In this document: positions 41,626-51,277 of the stretch, one piece after another
How the letters are laid out: every line of letters begins with the position of its first letter
How positions within the stretch are numbered: position 1 is the stretch's first letter
Origin: DYRB01 sp963802205
Lineage (GTDB): Bacteria; Pseudomonadota; Gammaproteobacteria; Chromatiales; Chromatiaceae
DNA: 64,000 nt
NCBI GenBank assembly: GCA_963802205.1
Contig: CAWDHW010000006.1
Location: 62,001 to 126,000 of the forward strand
Direction of reading: 5' to 3'
Made by a program: the position numbers and the translations under genes
The notes under the pieces: generated by a model
Databases searched by the model: none
Seen by the model: only the letters and a program-made list of their open reading frames with translations
What the model was told of the DNA's origin: nothing

Positions 41626-41865
41626 TCAGGAGGCCAATGCGTCCGGCACATCCAACTCGATACGCAGCGGTGTCACGGCGAGCCGACGCAGTTCGCTGAC
41701 TGCGGATCGAATGGCCTCCTCCAGGGTCTCGGCATCCCGGTCGAAGGCCACATAGTCAATACCATGGTTGGCGCCGATACTGCTGTCCGGACACGCGCCA
41801 TAGATTGCATCTGCGGTTGCGTCGTCAAGCGGTGGAACGATCACTATGAATTCGTATGTGCTCAT
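41626..41865 (-). CDS. Small protein, putative antitoxin partner
   Basis: 79 residues (MSTYEFIVIVPPLDDATADA to DVPDALAS), acidic, with an apparent alpha/beta fold; an earlier in-frame start at 41907 would overlap the upstream gene by 16 bp. It directly follows a HicA-like small basic protein, the spacing of toxin-antitoxin operons. I do not recognise a named family; antitoxin role is inferred from context. Confidence 0.6.
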   Translation of the reverse strand: MSTYEFIVIVPPLDDATADAIYGACPDSSIGANHGIDYVAFDRDAETLEEAIRSAVSELRRLAVTPLRIELDVPDALAS

Positions 41866-41891
41866 AATTTTCACCCGCGTGTGAGCGCTGC

Positions 41892-42116
41892 TTATCGGTG
41901 CTGACATTCATCAATTGCGCGACGAATACGCCGTGCATGGTTCTCGGGGTTCCGGGGTGTCGAGTGAATGTTGAAGAAGCAACCGCCCCGCGCTCCGTGG
42001 GGGCACAACAACTTGCCCCATACATGGGCTTGCCCGGCGGCTTTGACCACCCGCCATCCGTGCTGCTCCGCATAACGAATCGCTTCGCGAATATGCTTGT
42101 TCTGGTGCTCTGACAT
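41892..42116 (-). CDS. HicA-like small basic protein, putative toxin
   Basis: About 74 residues (MSEHQNKHIREAIRYAEQHG, WRVVKAAGQAHVWGKLLCPH, GGCFFNIHSTPRNPENHARR). The order helix, strand, His-containing strand, NPENHARRIRRAID helix resembles the HicA double-stranded-RNA-binding fold with its catalytic His, but contains extra Cys (CPHGARGGC). It is followed by a small acidic gene. Assignment as toxin is by resemblance and context. Confidence 0.6.
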   Translation of the reverse strand: MSEHQNKHIREAIRYAEQHGWRVVKAAGQAHVWGKLLCPHGARGGCFFNIHSTPRNPENHARRIRRAIDECQHR

Positions 42117-42254
42117 CGGCAACTACCTGGATACAAAGGATCAGGGGTCCAAAAGACCAGGGGTCGTGCATTTTTGCCTGCCGTGACCTAGGCGTGGGAG
42201 GCAAAAACGCAAGACTCCGTGACTTGACCGGGACAAAAGGGAAGACCCCGATCC

Positions 42255-42689
42255 CTAACGGGTCACTCGTTCCTGCTTGTAGTAACCCTCATGGCAGCGC
42301 TGGACCTCTAAATTTAGCTCTTTCCTCGGCGCCATACACTCATCGAGAGGCCGCCCCGGTACCCAGACTCTTCGATATTCAGTTGCCGGACGTGAGGACG
42401 AATTCGATACGGGAGGGGCCATCGGTGAGAGCGCCTTCCATGGGAACTGGGGTTGGGGTAGGGCAGGGAGAGTGCCACTCGGCGGAAGAGGGTGATCTAC
42501 CCAACCCGCCGGAGAGGCATTTGGGTGTACTGGAAAGGCCGGCTTCTCAACCGAAGTCGTCGCAGCAGACGTACTTTCCAGGTAACTGGCGAACGAAGCC
42601 AATATGCTGATTCCAAAAGCAATGCTGGCTAGCCAAAGGATCACGCCCCCGAGAATGATTCCTGCGGCGATTTGAAGGACCAGTTTCAT
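42255..42689 (-). CDS. Single-pass membrane protein of unknown function
   Basis: 144 residues from ATG 42689: a membrane segment (LQIAAGIILGGVILWLASIA) right after the start, a Pro/Ser-rich linker (NASPAGWVDHPLPPSGTLPA) and a short C-terminal motif with two Cys (RPLDECMAPRKELNLEVQRC). Not recognised. It lies in the accessory islet between the toxin-antitoxin-like pairs. Confidence 0.55.
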   Translation of the reverse strand: MKLVLQIAAGIILGGVILWLASIAFGISILASFASYLESTSAATTSVEKPAFPVHPNASPAGWVDHPLPPSGTLPALPQPQFPWKALSPMAPPVSNSSSRPATEYRRVWVPGRPLDECMAPRKELNLEVQRCHEGYYKQERVTR

Positions 42690-42831
42690 AGCTGAAGTTT
42701 CCGTGGGTTCCGGGGACAGTATCCTCATCTCGCGGTTTGCGGTTGGCAGTTAAAGATGCTGTCCCCGGCCCCCCCTGAACCCAAATCCCCAAAGGTTCGG
42801 GACAGGGTTACAAGCCCCCGTCCCGCCTGGG

Positions 42832-43212
42832 TCAGCCCGTCCGGGCAACACTCGTTGGCCGGATCAAGCTCTCCGCCGGGATCCCCAGCCCAGCATGCAG
42901 CTTGCGGATCATGGCGAGGGTCAGCGGGCGTTTGCGGTTGAGGATCTCATACACGCGATTGGGCCGCCCGATCATGGGCTCCAAATCCTTGGCCGTGAGG
43001 CCAACCTGTTCCATGCGGAATTTGATGGCTTCCACCGGATCGGGGAGTTCCACCGGGAACTGTCTAACCTCGTAGGCTTCGGCTAGCGTCAGCAGGATCT
43101 CGAAGCGTTCGCCCTCGGGTGTGGTCGGCTCCGGTTCATCATCGAAGTATGCGGAAATCTCGCGCATGGCCGAGCGGTAGTCGTCTTCGGTACGGATCGG
43201 TCGGATAAGCAT
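42832..43212 (-). CDS. higA: HigA-type helix-turn-helix antitoxin
   Basis: 126 residues. The N-terminal segment MLIRPIRTEDDYRSAMREIS with acidic FDDEPEPTTPEGERFEILLTLAEAYE is followed by a helix-turn-helix (VGLTAKDLEPMIGRPNRVYE, ILNRKRPLTLAMIRKLHAGL). This is the common layout of HigA antitoxins paired with HigB_toxin-family partners. It starts 1 nt after the upstream toxin stop, toxin first, as in hig operons. It should bind its own promoter. Confidence 0.85.
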   Translation of the reverse strand: MLIRPIRTEDDYRSAMREISAYFDDEPEPTTPEGERFEILLTLAEAYEVRQFPVELPDPVEAIKFRMEQVGLTAKDLEPMIGRPNRVYEILNRKRPLTLAMIRKLHAGLGIPAESLIRPTSVARTG

Positions 43213-43213
43213 G

Positions 43214-43519
43214 TCACAACTCCGTTTCGATGGTCTCTGCATCGATCGCGTCGTACTCGGCGTGGGTACCAATGAACTTGATGTAGAGCGCACCGTACCG
43301 GTAAGCCACTGCGACGATGAGACGGTAGGTGTTGCCACCGATGTTGAATACCACTCGCCGATTCTTGAGGACGCTGGCGCTGCGAAACTGTGCCTTGATG
43401 TCTGCCGGCTGCCGCCAGTCTGCTTTGCGTGCTTCGTTTACCCAAACCTCCAAGTGGAGCCTGGCGCTGGGGTGGCGTACCCAGAAGTCCCGCAGCACCT
43501 TGGTGGCTACGATTCGCAT
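43214..43519 (-). CDS. higB: HigB-type RelE-fold mRNA interferase toxin
   Basis: 101 residues matching the HigB_toxin family: MRIVATKVLRDFWVRHPSAR, KADWRQPADIKAQFRSASVL, RRVVFNIGGNTYRLIVAVAY and YIKFIGTHAEYDAID. Such proteins cleave mRNA at the ribosome. It is the first gene of a two-gene operon with the HigA-like gene. The 288 bp between its start and glgP on the upstream side hold no recognisable gene. Confidence 0.87.
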   Translation of the reverse strand: MRIVATKVLRDFWVRHPSARLHLEVWVNEARKADWRQPADIKAQFRSASVLKNRRVVFNIGGNTYRLIVAVAYRYGALYIKFIGTHAEYDAIDAETIETEL

Positions 43520-43807
43520 GTCGGCATCGTAGTCCCACTACGGGACTCTCGCAAGTATTCGACCCACAGGGATCCTGCGGTGTTCAAATCTTACAATCAC
43601 GCATCGCCATCGAACCCGTCAACCCATGACGAAAAGGTCTGCTCCTTCTGGGACCCTTCCATAAAATCCGTGCATGAATCAGGAGTGTAGGTGCCGTTCG
43701 ACCGTCGGATGGTCATCTAGGCGTACCCAACCAGGGGCCAATGCCCGAACCAGAACCGACGCTCGATCCGCTATCCATTCCTGCCCCCGCTGGACCTGTT
43801 CCGCGGC

Positions 43808-46304
43808 TCAGTTGCGCCCCTGCATGGGCTTCACATTCCAGATTTTGTCGCAGTATTCGCGGATGGCGCGGTCCGAGGAAAACTTGCCCATGCGCGCGAC
43901 GTTGAGGATGGACATGCGGCTCCAGTGCTCCTGGTCGCGGTAGGCGCCGCCGACCTCCTGCTGGCGGTCCACGTAGGCCTGGTAGTCTGCCAGGACCATA
44001 AAGGGGTCGTGGTGGATGAGGTGCTGGGTGAGGGGGCGGAACAATTCCTGGTCGCCGTGTGAGAAGAGCCCGGAGTCGATGAGGTCGATGACCGAACGCA
44101 GCTCCGGATCGGCCTGGTAGATGTCCCAGGGGTGGTAGCCCGCCGCCTGGCGCTCCTGCACCTGCTGGGCGGTCATGCCGAAGAGGAAGAAGTTCTCGCG
44201 GCCGACCTCGTCGCGGATTTCCACGTTGGCCCCGTCCAGGGTGCCGATGGTCAGGGCACCGTTCATGGAGAACTTCATGTTGCCGGTCCCGGAGGCCTCC
44301 TTGCCCGCCAAGGAGATCTGCTCCGAGACGTCCGCCGCCGGATAGAGGCGCTGGCCGTTCTGGACGTTGAAGTTGGGCATGAAGGCGACGCGCAGGGTGC
44401 CGTTGATCTGCGGGTCTCTGTTGAGGACCGCGGCGATGGCGTTGATCAGCTTGATCATCAGCTTGGCCATGCGGTAGCCGGGGGCCGCCTTGCCGCCGAA
44501 GATGAAGGTGCGCGGGGTGAGGTCCAGGTTGGGGCTGTGCTTGAGCCGTTGGTAAAGGGCGACGATATGCAGGACGTTCAGGTGCTGGCGCTTGTACTCG
44601 TGGAAGCGCTTGGCCTGGACGTCGAACAGGGACTGCGGATCGACCTGCGCATCGGCGTTGTGCGCCAACCAGTTGGCCAGGTCGGTCTTGGCGGCCAATT
44701 TGACCGCCCGCCACTGGGCGTGAAAGCCGGTGTCGTCGGCGTGGGCCTCCAGGCCCCGCAGGCAGTCGAGGTCCCGGACCCAATCGTCCCCCCCGCAGCG
44801 TTCGGTGAGGAGCGCGGCCAGCCGGGGGTTGCTGACCGCGATGAAACGCCGCGGGGTGACCCCATTGGTGACATTGTGGAACTTCTCGGGCCAGAGGTCG
44901 TAGAAGTCCTTGAGGATGGTGGTCTTGACCAGTTCGGAGTGCAGCTCGGCCACACCGTTGACGGCGCTGGACCCGACCACGGCCAGGTTGGCCATGCGCA
45001 CCCGGCGCCCGCCCTCCTCGCCGATCAGGGACATGCGCGCCACCCGCGCCTCGTCACCCAGGAAGCGCACCCGCACCTCATCGAGAAAGCGTCGGTTGAT
45101 CTCGTAGATGATCTCCAGGTGGCGCGGAAGCAGGCGCTCGAACAGGTCCACGGACCAGGTCTCCAGGGCCTCGGGCAGCAGGGTGTGGTTCGTGTAGCAG
45201 AAGGTCCGGCGGGTGATGTTCCAGGCCTGCTCCCAGGGCATATCGTGCTCGTCCACCAGCAGGCGCATCAAGGCCGCGACGGCGATGGCCGGGTGGGTGT
45301 CGTTGAGCTGGACGGCGAATTTGTCGTGGAAGCTGTCCAGGGACCGGCCAGAGCCGAGGTGGAGTCGGATCATGTCCTGTAGGGAGCAGGAGACGAAGAA
45401 GTACTGCTGCTTGAGGCGCAGTTCCTTGCCAGCCTCCGGGTCGTCGTTGGGGTAGAGGACCTTGGAGATGGTCTCCGCCTCGATCTTGGCGTTGACGGCC
45501 CCGTAGTAGTCGCCTTGGTTGAAGGACTGAAAGTCGAAGGACTCCGCCGCCTCGGACTTCCACAGGCGCAGCAGGTTGGCGGTGCCGACGCGGTAGCCGA
45601 GGATCGGGGTGTCATAGGCCATGCCGGTGACTTCCATGGCCGGCGACCCAGCGAACCCGGGTCTTGCCTTGCTGGTCCTGATAGTGCTCCGTGTGGCCGC
45701 CGAACTTGACCGGGAAGCGCAGCTTGGGCCGCGGCAGCTCCCAGGGGTTGCCGTTGCGCAGCCAGGTGTCGCTGACCTCCTTCTGCCAGCCATCCTCGAT
45801 CACCTGGTCGAAAATGCCGAACTCGTAGCGAATGCCGTAGCCGATGGCCGGGATCTGGAGCGTCGCGAGCGAGTCCATGTAACAGGCCGCCAGGCGCCCG
45901 AGCCCGCCGTTGCCCAGGCCCGGCTCCTCCTCGGCCTCGACAATTCCCTTGAAATCGAGCCCCAACTCGACCCCGGCCTCCTGGGCCCGCTTCATGATCC
46001 CCAGGTTGACCATGTTGTTGACCAGGTGGGGTCCGAGCAGGAACTCCGCCGAGAGGTAGCACACGGTGCGGGCCCCCGTCGCCTTGTAGGCCTGGGCCGT
46101 CTTGAGCCAGCGCGCTAGCAGGCGGTCGCGGACCGTGTAGGCGGCGGCCATATAGAAGTCGTTGGGGGTGGCCGCCTCGTGAAAGCGCCCCTGGACATAG
46201 AACAGGTTGTCGCTATAGGCGTCCCTCAGGGACTCCTTGGATAGCCCGGTGCGGGTGTGCTCGCGCTCTGGGGGCTGGGTGTCGGGCTGGGTCTGCTTGC
46301 TCAT
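43808..46304 (-). CDS. glgP: Glycogen phosphorylase (frameshifted)
   Basis: About 832 residues. Releases glucose 1-phosphate from glycogen. The N-terminal frame holds YLSAEFLLGPHLVNNMVNLG, EPGLGNGGLGRLAACYMDSL and WELPRPKLRFPVKFGGHTEH. A shift at about 45635-45650 leads to MEVTGMAYDTPILGYRVGTA, VQLNDTHPAIAVAALMRLLV, NVTNGVTPRRFIAVSNPRLA, KRFHEYKRQHLNVLHIVALY and the pyridoxal-phosphate lysine site LAGKEASGTGNMKFSMNGAL. The catalytic core is complete once joined. It lies downstream of the phosphoketolase gene on the same strand, 109 bp after its stop. Confidence 0.92.
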
Positions 46305-46413
46305 GCTGTCCTCGGGGGGCGATGGTTAGGGCGCGGATCGATCAGAACGGGCGCCCAGGGCTGGACCGGGCTGTTGCCAGACCCGGGAAAGCGCGGAATA
46401 TTCCAGGCATCCC

Positions 46414-48804
46414 CTAGAGCGGCCAGGTCCAGTTGTCGTACTCCGGCTTGTCTACGCCGTGCTCATAGGCGTAGTTGCGCGCCTCGATCTGCATGTCGCG
46501 CAGGCGCTGCTTGACATGGGCCCCGGTCACCTGGAACCGCGGCACCCGGTTGATGACGTCGATGGCGAGGCTGAAACGGTCGATCTCGTTGCTAATGGCC
46601 AACTCCAGCGGGGTGTTGATGTTGCCTTTCTCCTTGTAGCCGCGCACATGCAGATTGGCGTGATTGGTGCGGCGGTAGGCGAGGCGGTGGATCAGCCAGG
46701 GGTAGCCGTGGAAGTTGAAGATGACCGGGCGATCCTTGGTGAAGATGGAGTCGAAGTCGGCGTGGGACAGGCCATGGGGATGCTCGGTGTCCGGCTGCAT
46801 CCGGAACAGGTCCACCACGTTGACGAAGCGGATCCTGATGTCGGCGAAGGACTGACGCAGCATCGCCGTGGCCGCCAGGGCCTCCTTGGTGGGGATGTCG
46901 CCGCAGCCGACCATGACCACATCCGGCTCCACACCCTCGTCGTTGCTCGCCCAGTCCCAGATCCCCAGGCCCTTGGTACAGTGCTTGATGGCGGCATCCA
47001 TGTCCAGGTACTGCAAGTGGTCCTGCTTGTCGCAGACGATGACATTGATGTTGTTCATGCTGCGCAGGCAGTGATCGGCGGTCGAGAGCAGGCAGTTGAC
47101 GTCCGGGGGCAGGTAGATGCGGGTGACCTCGGGATTCTTGTTGACCACCACGTCGAGGAAGCCCGGGTCCTGGTGGGTGAAACCGTTGTGATCCTGGCGC
47201 CAGACGGTGGAAGTGATCAGCAGGTTGAGCGAGGAGACCGGCGCCCGCCAGGGGATCTCGTTGCAGATCGCCAGCCACTTGGCGTGCTGGTTGTACATGG
47301 AATCGATGACATGGACGAAGGCCTCGTAGGTCGCGAAGAAGCCGTGGCGCCCGGTCAGGAGATAGCCCTCGTACCAGCCCTCCAGGGTGTGCTCGGAGAG
47401 CATCTCCATGACCCGCCCGTCCGGGGCCAGTTCGCCGCCGTCGGCATCCTCGGGCTTGTAGTCGCACAGCCAGAGTTTCTTGGAGACCTCGTAGATGGCA
47501 TCGAGCTTGTTGGAACTGTTCTCGTCCGGCCCGAAGACGCGGAAGTTCTTCATGTTCTCGGCCATGATGTCGCGCAGCATCCGGCCCAGGGGCTTGGTGT
47601 TCATGGCCCTGGTGGTGCCGGGGGTGCCGACGTCCGCGGCAAAGTCGCGGAAGTCCGGCATCCGCAGGGCCCGGCGCAGCAGGCCGCCGTTGGCGTGGGG
47701 GCTGGCACTCATGCGCATCGGACCCTTCGGCGCCAGGGCCTTGAGTTCCGGCACCAGCCGCCCCTCGGCGTCGAAGAGTTCCTCGGGCCTGTAGCTCTTC
47801 ATCCAGTCTTCGAGTTGCCGCAGGTGGGCCGGGTTATTGTGCAGCCCGGCCAGCGGCACCTGATGGGCGCGCCAGAATCCCTCGACCCGCTTGCCATCCA
47901 CCTCCTTGGGTCCGGTCCAGCCCTTGGGTGTGCGTAACACGATCATGGGCCAGTGGCAGCGGCGGGCCAGGCCGCTGCGGCGTGTCTCCTGCTGGAGGTC
48001 GCGGATCTGCGCCAGGCAGGCGTCCATGGTGGCCGCCATGGCCTGGTGCATCGGTATCGGGTCGTCGCCCTCAACGAAATGGGGCGTCCAACCATAGCCG
48101 CGCATCAGGCTGGCGAGCTCCTCATTGGGGATGCGCGCCAGCAGGGTCGGGTTGTTGATCTTGTAGCCGTTGAGGTGAAGGATCGGCAGCACGGCCCCGT
48201 CGCGAATGGGGTTCAGGAACTTGCTGGAGTGCCAGGAGGTGGCCAGCGGCCCGGTCTCGGACTCGCCGTCGCCCACAGCGACGGCCACCAGCAGGTCGGG
48301 GTTGTCGAAGGCGGCCCCGAAGGCGTGGGAGATGGAGTAGCCCAACTCGCCTCCCTCATGGATGGAACCGGGGGTCTCAGGGGTGCAGTGGGAGCCGATG
48401 CCCCCGGGGAAGGAGAACTGCTTGAAGAAGGCTTGGAGCCCCTCCACATCCTCGCTCTTGTTGGGGTAAATCTCGGAGTAGGTCCCCTCCAGATAGACGG
48501 GGGCGAGCACACCGGGGGCGCCATGTCCGGGTCCGGCGAGGAAGATCGCCTCCTGGTCCTGCTCGCGGATGATCCGGTTCAAATGGACGTACATGAACGA
48601 GAGCCCAGGGCTTGCCCCCCAGTGGCCGAGCAGGCGGCTCTTGATGTGGGCCTCCTGCAAGGGCTCGCGCAGCAGGGGGTTGTCGCGCAGGTAGATCATG
48701 CCGGCGGCCAGGTAACAACAGGCGCGCCAATAGGCGTCCAGGGCGGTGACCTGGTCGGCGGCCAAGGGGGCGAGCAGCGGGGACTTGGGCTCGGTGGCGG
48801 GCAT
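46414..48804 (-). CDS. xfp: Xylulose-5-phosphate/fructose-6-phosphate phosphoketolase
   Basis: 796 residues, the usual length. A thiamine-diphosphate enzyme that cleaves xylulose 5-phosphate or fructose 6-phosphate to acetyl phosphate plus a C3 or C4 sugar phosphate. Motifs: GRLLGHWGASPGLSF-like SRLLGHWGASPGLSFMYVHL, GPGHGAPGVLAPVYLEGTYS, GGELGYSISHAFGAAFDNPD, AVGDGESETGPLATSW and HPDVNCLLS-like PPDVNCLLSTADHCLRSMNN. Neighbouring glgP suggests a glycogen-to-acetyl-phosphate route. No frameshift. Confidence 0.95.
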   Translation of the reverse strand: MPATEPKSPLLAPLAADQVTALDAYWRACCYLAAGMIYLRDNPLLREPLQEAHIKSRLLGHWGASPGLSFMYVHLNRIIREQDQEAIFLAGPGHGAPGVLAPVYLEGTYSEIYPNKSEDVEGLQAFFKQFSFPGGIGSHCTPETPGSIHEGGELGYSISHAFGAAFDNPDLLVAVAVGDGESETGPLATSWHSSKFLNPIRDGAVLPILHLNGYKINNPTLLARIPNEELASLMRGYGWTPHFVEGDDPIPMHQAMAATMDACLAQIRDLQQETRRSGLARRCHWPMIVLRTPKGWTGPKEVDGKRVEGFWRAHQVPLAGLHNNPAHLRQLEDWMKSYRPEELFDAEGRLVPELKALAPKGPMRMSASPHANGGLLRRALRMPDFRDFAADVGTPGTTRAMNTKPLGRMLRDIMAENMKNFRVFGPDENSSNKLDAIYEVSKKLWLCDYKPEDADGGELAPDGRVMEMLSEHTLEGWYEGYLLTGRHGFFATYEAFVHVIDSMYNQHAKWLAICNEIPWRAPVSSLNLLITSTVWRQDHNGFTHQDPGFLDVVVNKNPEVTRIYLPPDVNCLLSTADHCLRSMNNINVIVCDKQDHLQYLDMDAAIKHCTKGLGIWDWASNDEGVEPDVVMVGCGDIPTKEALAATAMLRQSFADIRIRFVNVVDLFRMQPDTEHPHGLSHADFDSIFTKDRPVIFNFHGYPWLIHRLAYRRTNHANLHVRGYKEKGNINTPLELAISNEIDRFSLAIDVINRVPRFQVTGAHVKQRLRDMQIEARNYAYEHGVDKPEYDNWTWPL

Positions 48805-48935
48805 GGCGACATCCTTATGATGGTTGAGGTGGCGGGGCTCCGCGATTTTAGGGTGTTGGGATGAACTCCGTGTGACGGTTGGCGCCGGGAGGATAGCACC
48901 GGCCGGGGGTGGGTGGCAGCGCTGGGCCCGGGGAC

Positions 48936-49880
48936 CTAATCCACTGGTTTCCTATGGTTTTGCAGTGCCTGGGTTGGGCCTTTGGGGACGCGGCCTAGGT
49001 CCCAGCGTGGTATCGCCCATTGCCACAGTTCGGCGACGTTGGCCGGTGGCTCGGATGGGACCGCCTGACCCAAGTGGCGTAGGGCACCCAGGGCGGCGGG
49101 GAGCGGATCGGCCGGGTCCACCGGGGTGGCGGCGCCGGACTTGCTGAGCTTGCGCCCCTGAGCATCGAACACCAGGGGGAGGTGGGCATAGCTGGGGCTG
49201 GGCAGGCCCAGGGCCTGCTGGAGCAGGATCTGGCGCGGGGTGGAGCCGGTCAGGTCGGCCCCCCGCACCACGTCGGTGATGCCCTGCCAGGCGTCGTCCA
49301 CCACCACGGCGAGCTGGTAGGCGTAGATGCCGTCGGCGCGACGCCGGATGACAGGGTCGCCGATGGCGCGGGCGACATCCTGAGCGATGGGACCCTGGAT
49401 GCGGTCCACGAAGCGGATGACACCGGGTGGGACCCGCAGGCGCAGCGAGCGGGCCCGGCGCCCGGCGGCCAGGCCGGCGCGACAGGTGCCAGGATAGATG
49501 GGGCCCTCGGGGCCGGTCAGACCTGCGGCGGCGATCTCCCTGCGGCTGCACCCGCAGGGGTAGATCAGGCCCAGGGCCCGTAGCCGGTGCATGGCCTCGG
49601 CGTAGGCACAGGTCCGCGCCGCACTGGTAGACCAAGGCCCCGTCCCAGTGCAGCCCGAAGGCATCGAGGGTGTGCAGGATGGCGTCTGCGGCGCCCGGCG
49701 ACCTCGCGGCGCGCGGTCCAGGTCCTCCATGCGTACCAGCCAGGTACCGCCCCGGTGGCGGGCGTCCAGGAAGCTGCCGACGGCGGCGACCAGCGAACCG
49801 AAGTGGAGCGGCCCGGTGGGGGAGGGTGCGAAGCGTCCCCGGTACTCAGGCGGTCTGCCCGGGGTCGCATCTGGGGGCAC
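48936..49880 (-). CDS. gluQ: Glutamyl-Q tRNA(Asp) synthetase (two compensating frameshifts)
   Basis: About 314 residues. GluQRS charges queuosine of tRNA(Asp) with glutamate. Motifs: GRFAPSPTGPLHFGSLVAAV (HIGH-like), WLVRMEDLD, YPCGCSRREIAAAGL, SLRLRVPPG, LAVVVDDAWQGITDVVRGADL and the LPLVFDAQGRKLSKSG KMSKS-like loop. Between about 49615 and 49710 the translation is out of frame: the expected REV-GAADAILHTLDAFGLHW type sequence is found in another frame. Start is taken as GTG 49880, 14 nt after the dksA stop; an upstream ATG would overlap dksA. Confidence 0.87.
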   Translation of the reverse strand: MPPDATPGRPPEYRGRFAPSPTGPLHFGSLVAAVGSFLDARHRGGTWLVRMEDLDRAPRGRRAPQTPSCTPSMPSGCTGTGPWSTSAARTCAYAEAMHRLRALGLIYPCGCSRREIAAAGLTGPEGPIYPGTCRAGLAAGRRARSLRLRVPPGVIRFVDRIQGPIAQDVARAIGDPVIRRRADGIYAYQLAVVVDDAWQGITDVVRGADLTGSTPRQILLQQALGLPSPSYAHLPLVFDAQGRKLSKSGAATPVDPADPLPAALGALRHLGQAVPSEPPANVAELWQWAIPRWDLGRVPKGPTQALQNHRKPVD

Positions 49881-49894
49881 GGGTGGGGTTAGGG

Positions 49895-50329
49895 TCAGCC
49901 GCGCTGCTTCTCGCGGATCTCGTCGAGGGTCTTGCAGTCGATGCACAGGGTGGCGGTGGGGCGGGCCTCGAGGCGGCGGATGCCGATCTCCACGCCGCAG
50001 GCCTCGCAGTAGCCGTACTCGTGCTCGTCGAGCCGGCCCAGGGCCTCGTCGATCTTCTTGATGAGCTTGCGTTCGCGGTCCCGGGTGCGCAGTTCCAGGC
50101 TGAACTCGGACTCCTGGGTGGCGCGGTCGTTGGGGTCCGGGAAGTTCGTCGCCTCGTCCTGCATGTGGTGGACGGTACGATCGACCTCTTCCATCAGGCT
50201 GCGCTTCCAGGTCAGCAGGATCTCGCGAAAGTGGTCCTCCTGACGCGGGTTCATGTACTCTTCGTCGCCGACGAGTCGGTAAGGCTCGACGCCGAGCTCA
50301 GTGGTATCTTGCTTGTGGGCTTCGACCAT
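49895..50329 (-). CDS. dksA: RNA polymerase-binding transcription factor DksA
   Basis: 144 residues. DksA enters the secondary channel of RNA polymerase and works with ppGpp. The coiled coil (EDHFREILLTWKRSLMEEVD) carries the tip acidic region FPDPNDRATQESEFSLELR. The globular part has a four-Cys zinc finger, YCEACGVEI and LCIDCKTLDEI. It precedes gluQ, the classical dksA-gluQ pair. A divergent cbbY starts 152 bp away. Confidence 0.95.
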   Translation of the reverse strand: MVEAHKQDTTELGVEPYRLVGDEEYMNPRQEDHFREILLTWKRSLMEEVDRTVHHMQDEATNFPDPNDRATQESEFSLELRTRDRERKLIKKIDEALGRLDEHEYGYCEACGVEIGIRRLEARPTATLCIDCKTLDEIREKQRG

Positions 50330-50481
50330 CGTGTGTCTCCCGTTGGCTTGGGTTGTCGCCTCTTCTCCGCCACGCAGCGGCTGTGACGGCCCCTGGCACT
50401 CCTACCGTACCGGGTAGCTTCGGAGCGAAGGACCGCGCTTTGTAAGGCAGTCGTGGGCAAAACGCAATAGGTGCAAAGTAT

Positions 50482-51277
50482 ATGGTCGCGTTCGCAGCAC
50501 TCTTGTTCGATGTCGATGGAACCCTGGCCGACACCGAGCGTGACGGTCACAGGCCCGCCTTCAACGCCGCCTTTGCCGAGGCTGGCCTGGATTGGGACTG
50601 GGACGTGGATCTGTACGGCCAACTCCTGGCCGTCACCGGCGGCAAGGAGCGCATGCGCTACTACCTGGAGCGCTGGCGCCCGGACTGGCGCGGCCCGGCC
50701 GATCTCGACGGCTTCATCGCCGGGCTGCACCGGAGCAAGACGCGCCACTTCGTCGATCTGCTGGGCGAGGGCCGCATCCCGCTACGCCCCGGGGTGCTGA
50801 GGCTGCTGCGCGAGGCCAGAGACGCCGGGGTACGCCTGGGCATCTCGACGACAACCACCCCGGAGAATGTCACCGCCCTACTGGCGAACTGTGGCGAGCC
50901 TGGGGTCGTGGACTGGTTCGAGGTGATCGCCGCCGGCGATGTGGTCCCGAAGAAGAAGCCGGCACCGGACATCTACACCTGGGCACTGGAGCGCATGGGC
51001 CTGCCGGGATCCGCCTGTATCGCCCTGGAGGACTCGGACAACGGGGTGCGCTCGGCCCTGGGGGCCGGTCTGGGTGCGGTCCTGGTGACGGAGAGTTCCT
51101 ACACCACCGGCCAGGACTTTAGCGGCGCTGCCCTGATCCTGGACCAGCTCGGGGAGCCAGGTGCCCCCGCGCGGTGTCATCGGCGGGGATGCGGCGGCAG
51201 CGATTGTCCCGGGTCACATCGACCTTGCGGCCCTGGATCGGATGTTTGCGCACCAGCGCCCGGACAGCACGGCCTGA
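50482..51277 (+). CDS. cbbY: CbbY-type HAD phosphatase (frameshifted at 3' end)
   Basis: About 264 residues. The HAD motifs are LLFDVDGTLADTE, STTTTPENV, the lysine in VVPKKKPAPDIY and LEDSDNGVRSALGAGL. CbbY removes phosphate from xylulose 1,5-bisphosphate, an inhibitor of Rubisco. The open frame runs into the aminotransferase, giving an apparent fusion, but a shift near a CCCCC run at about 51165-51172 restores the CbbY ending GVIGGDAAAAIVPGHIDLAA and a TGA at 51275-51277, overlapping the next ATG. Confidence 0.87.
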
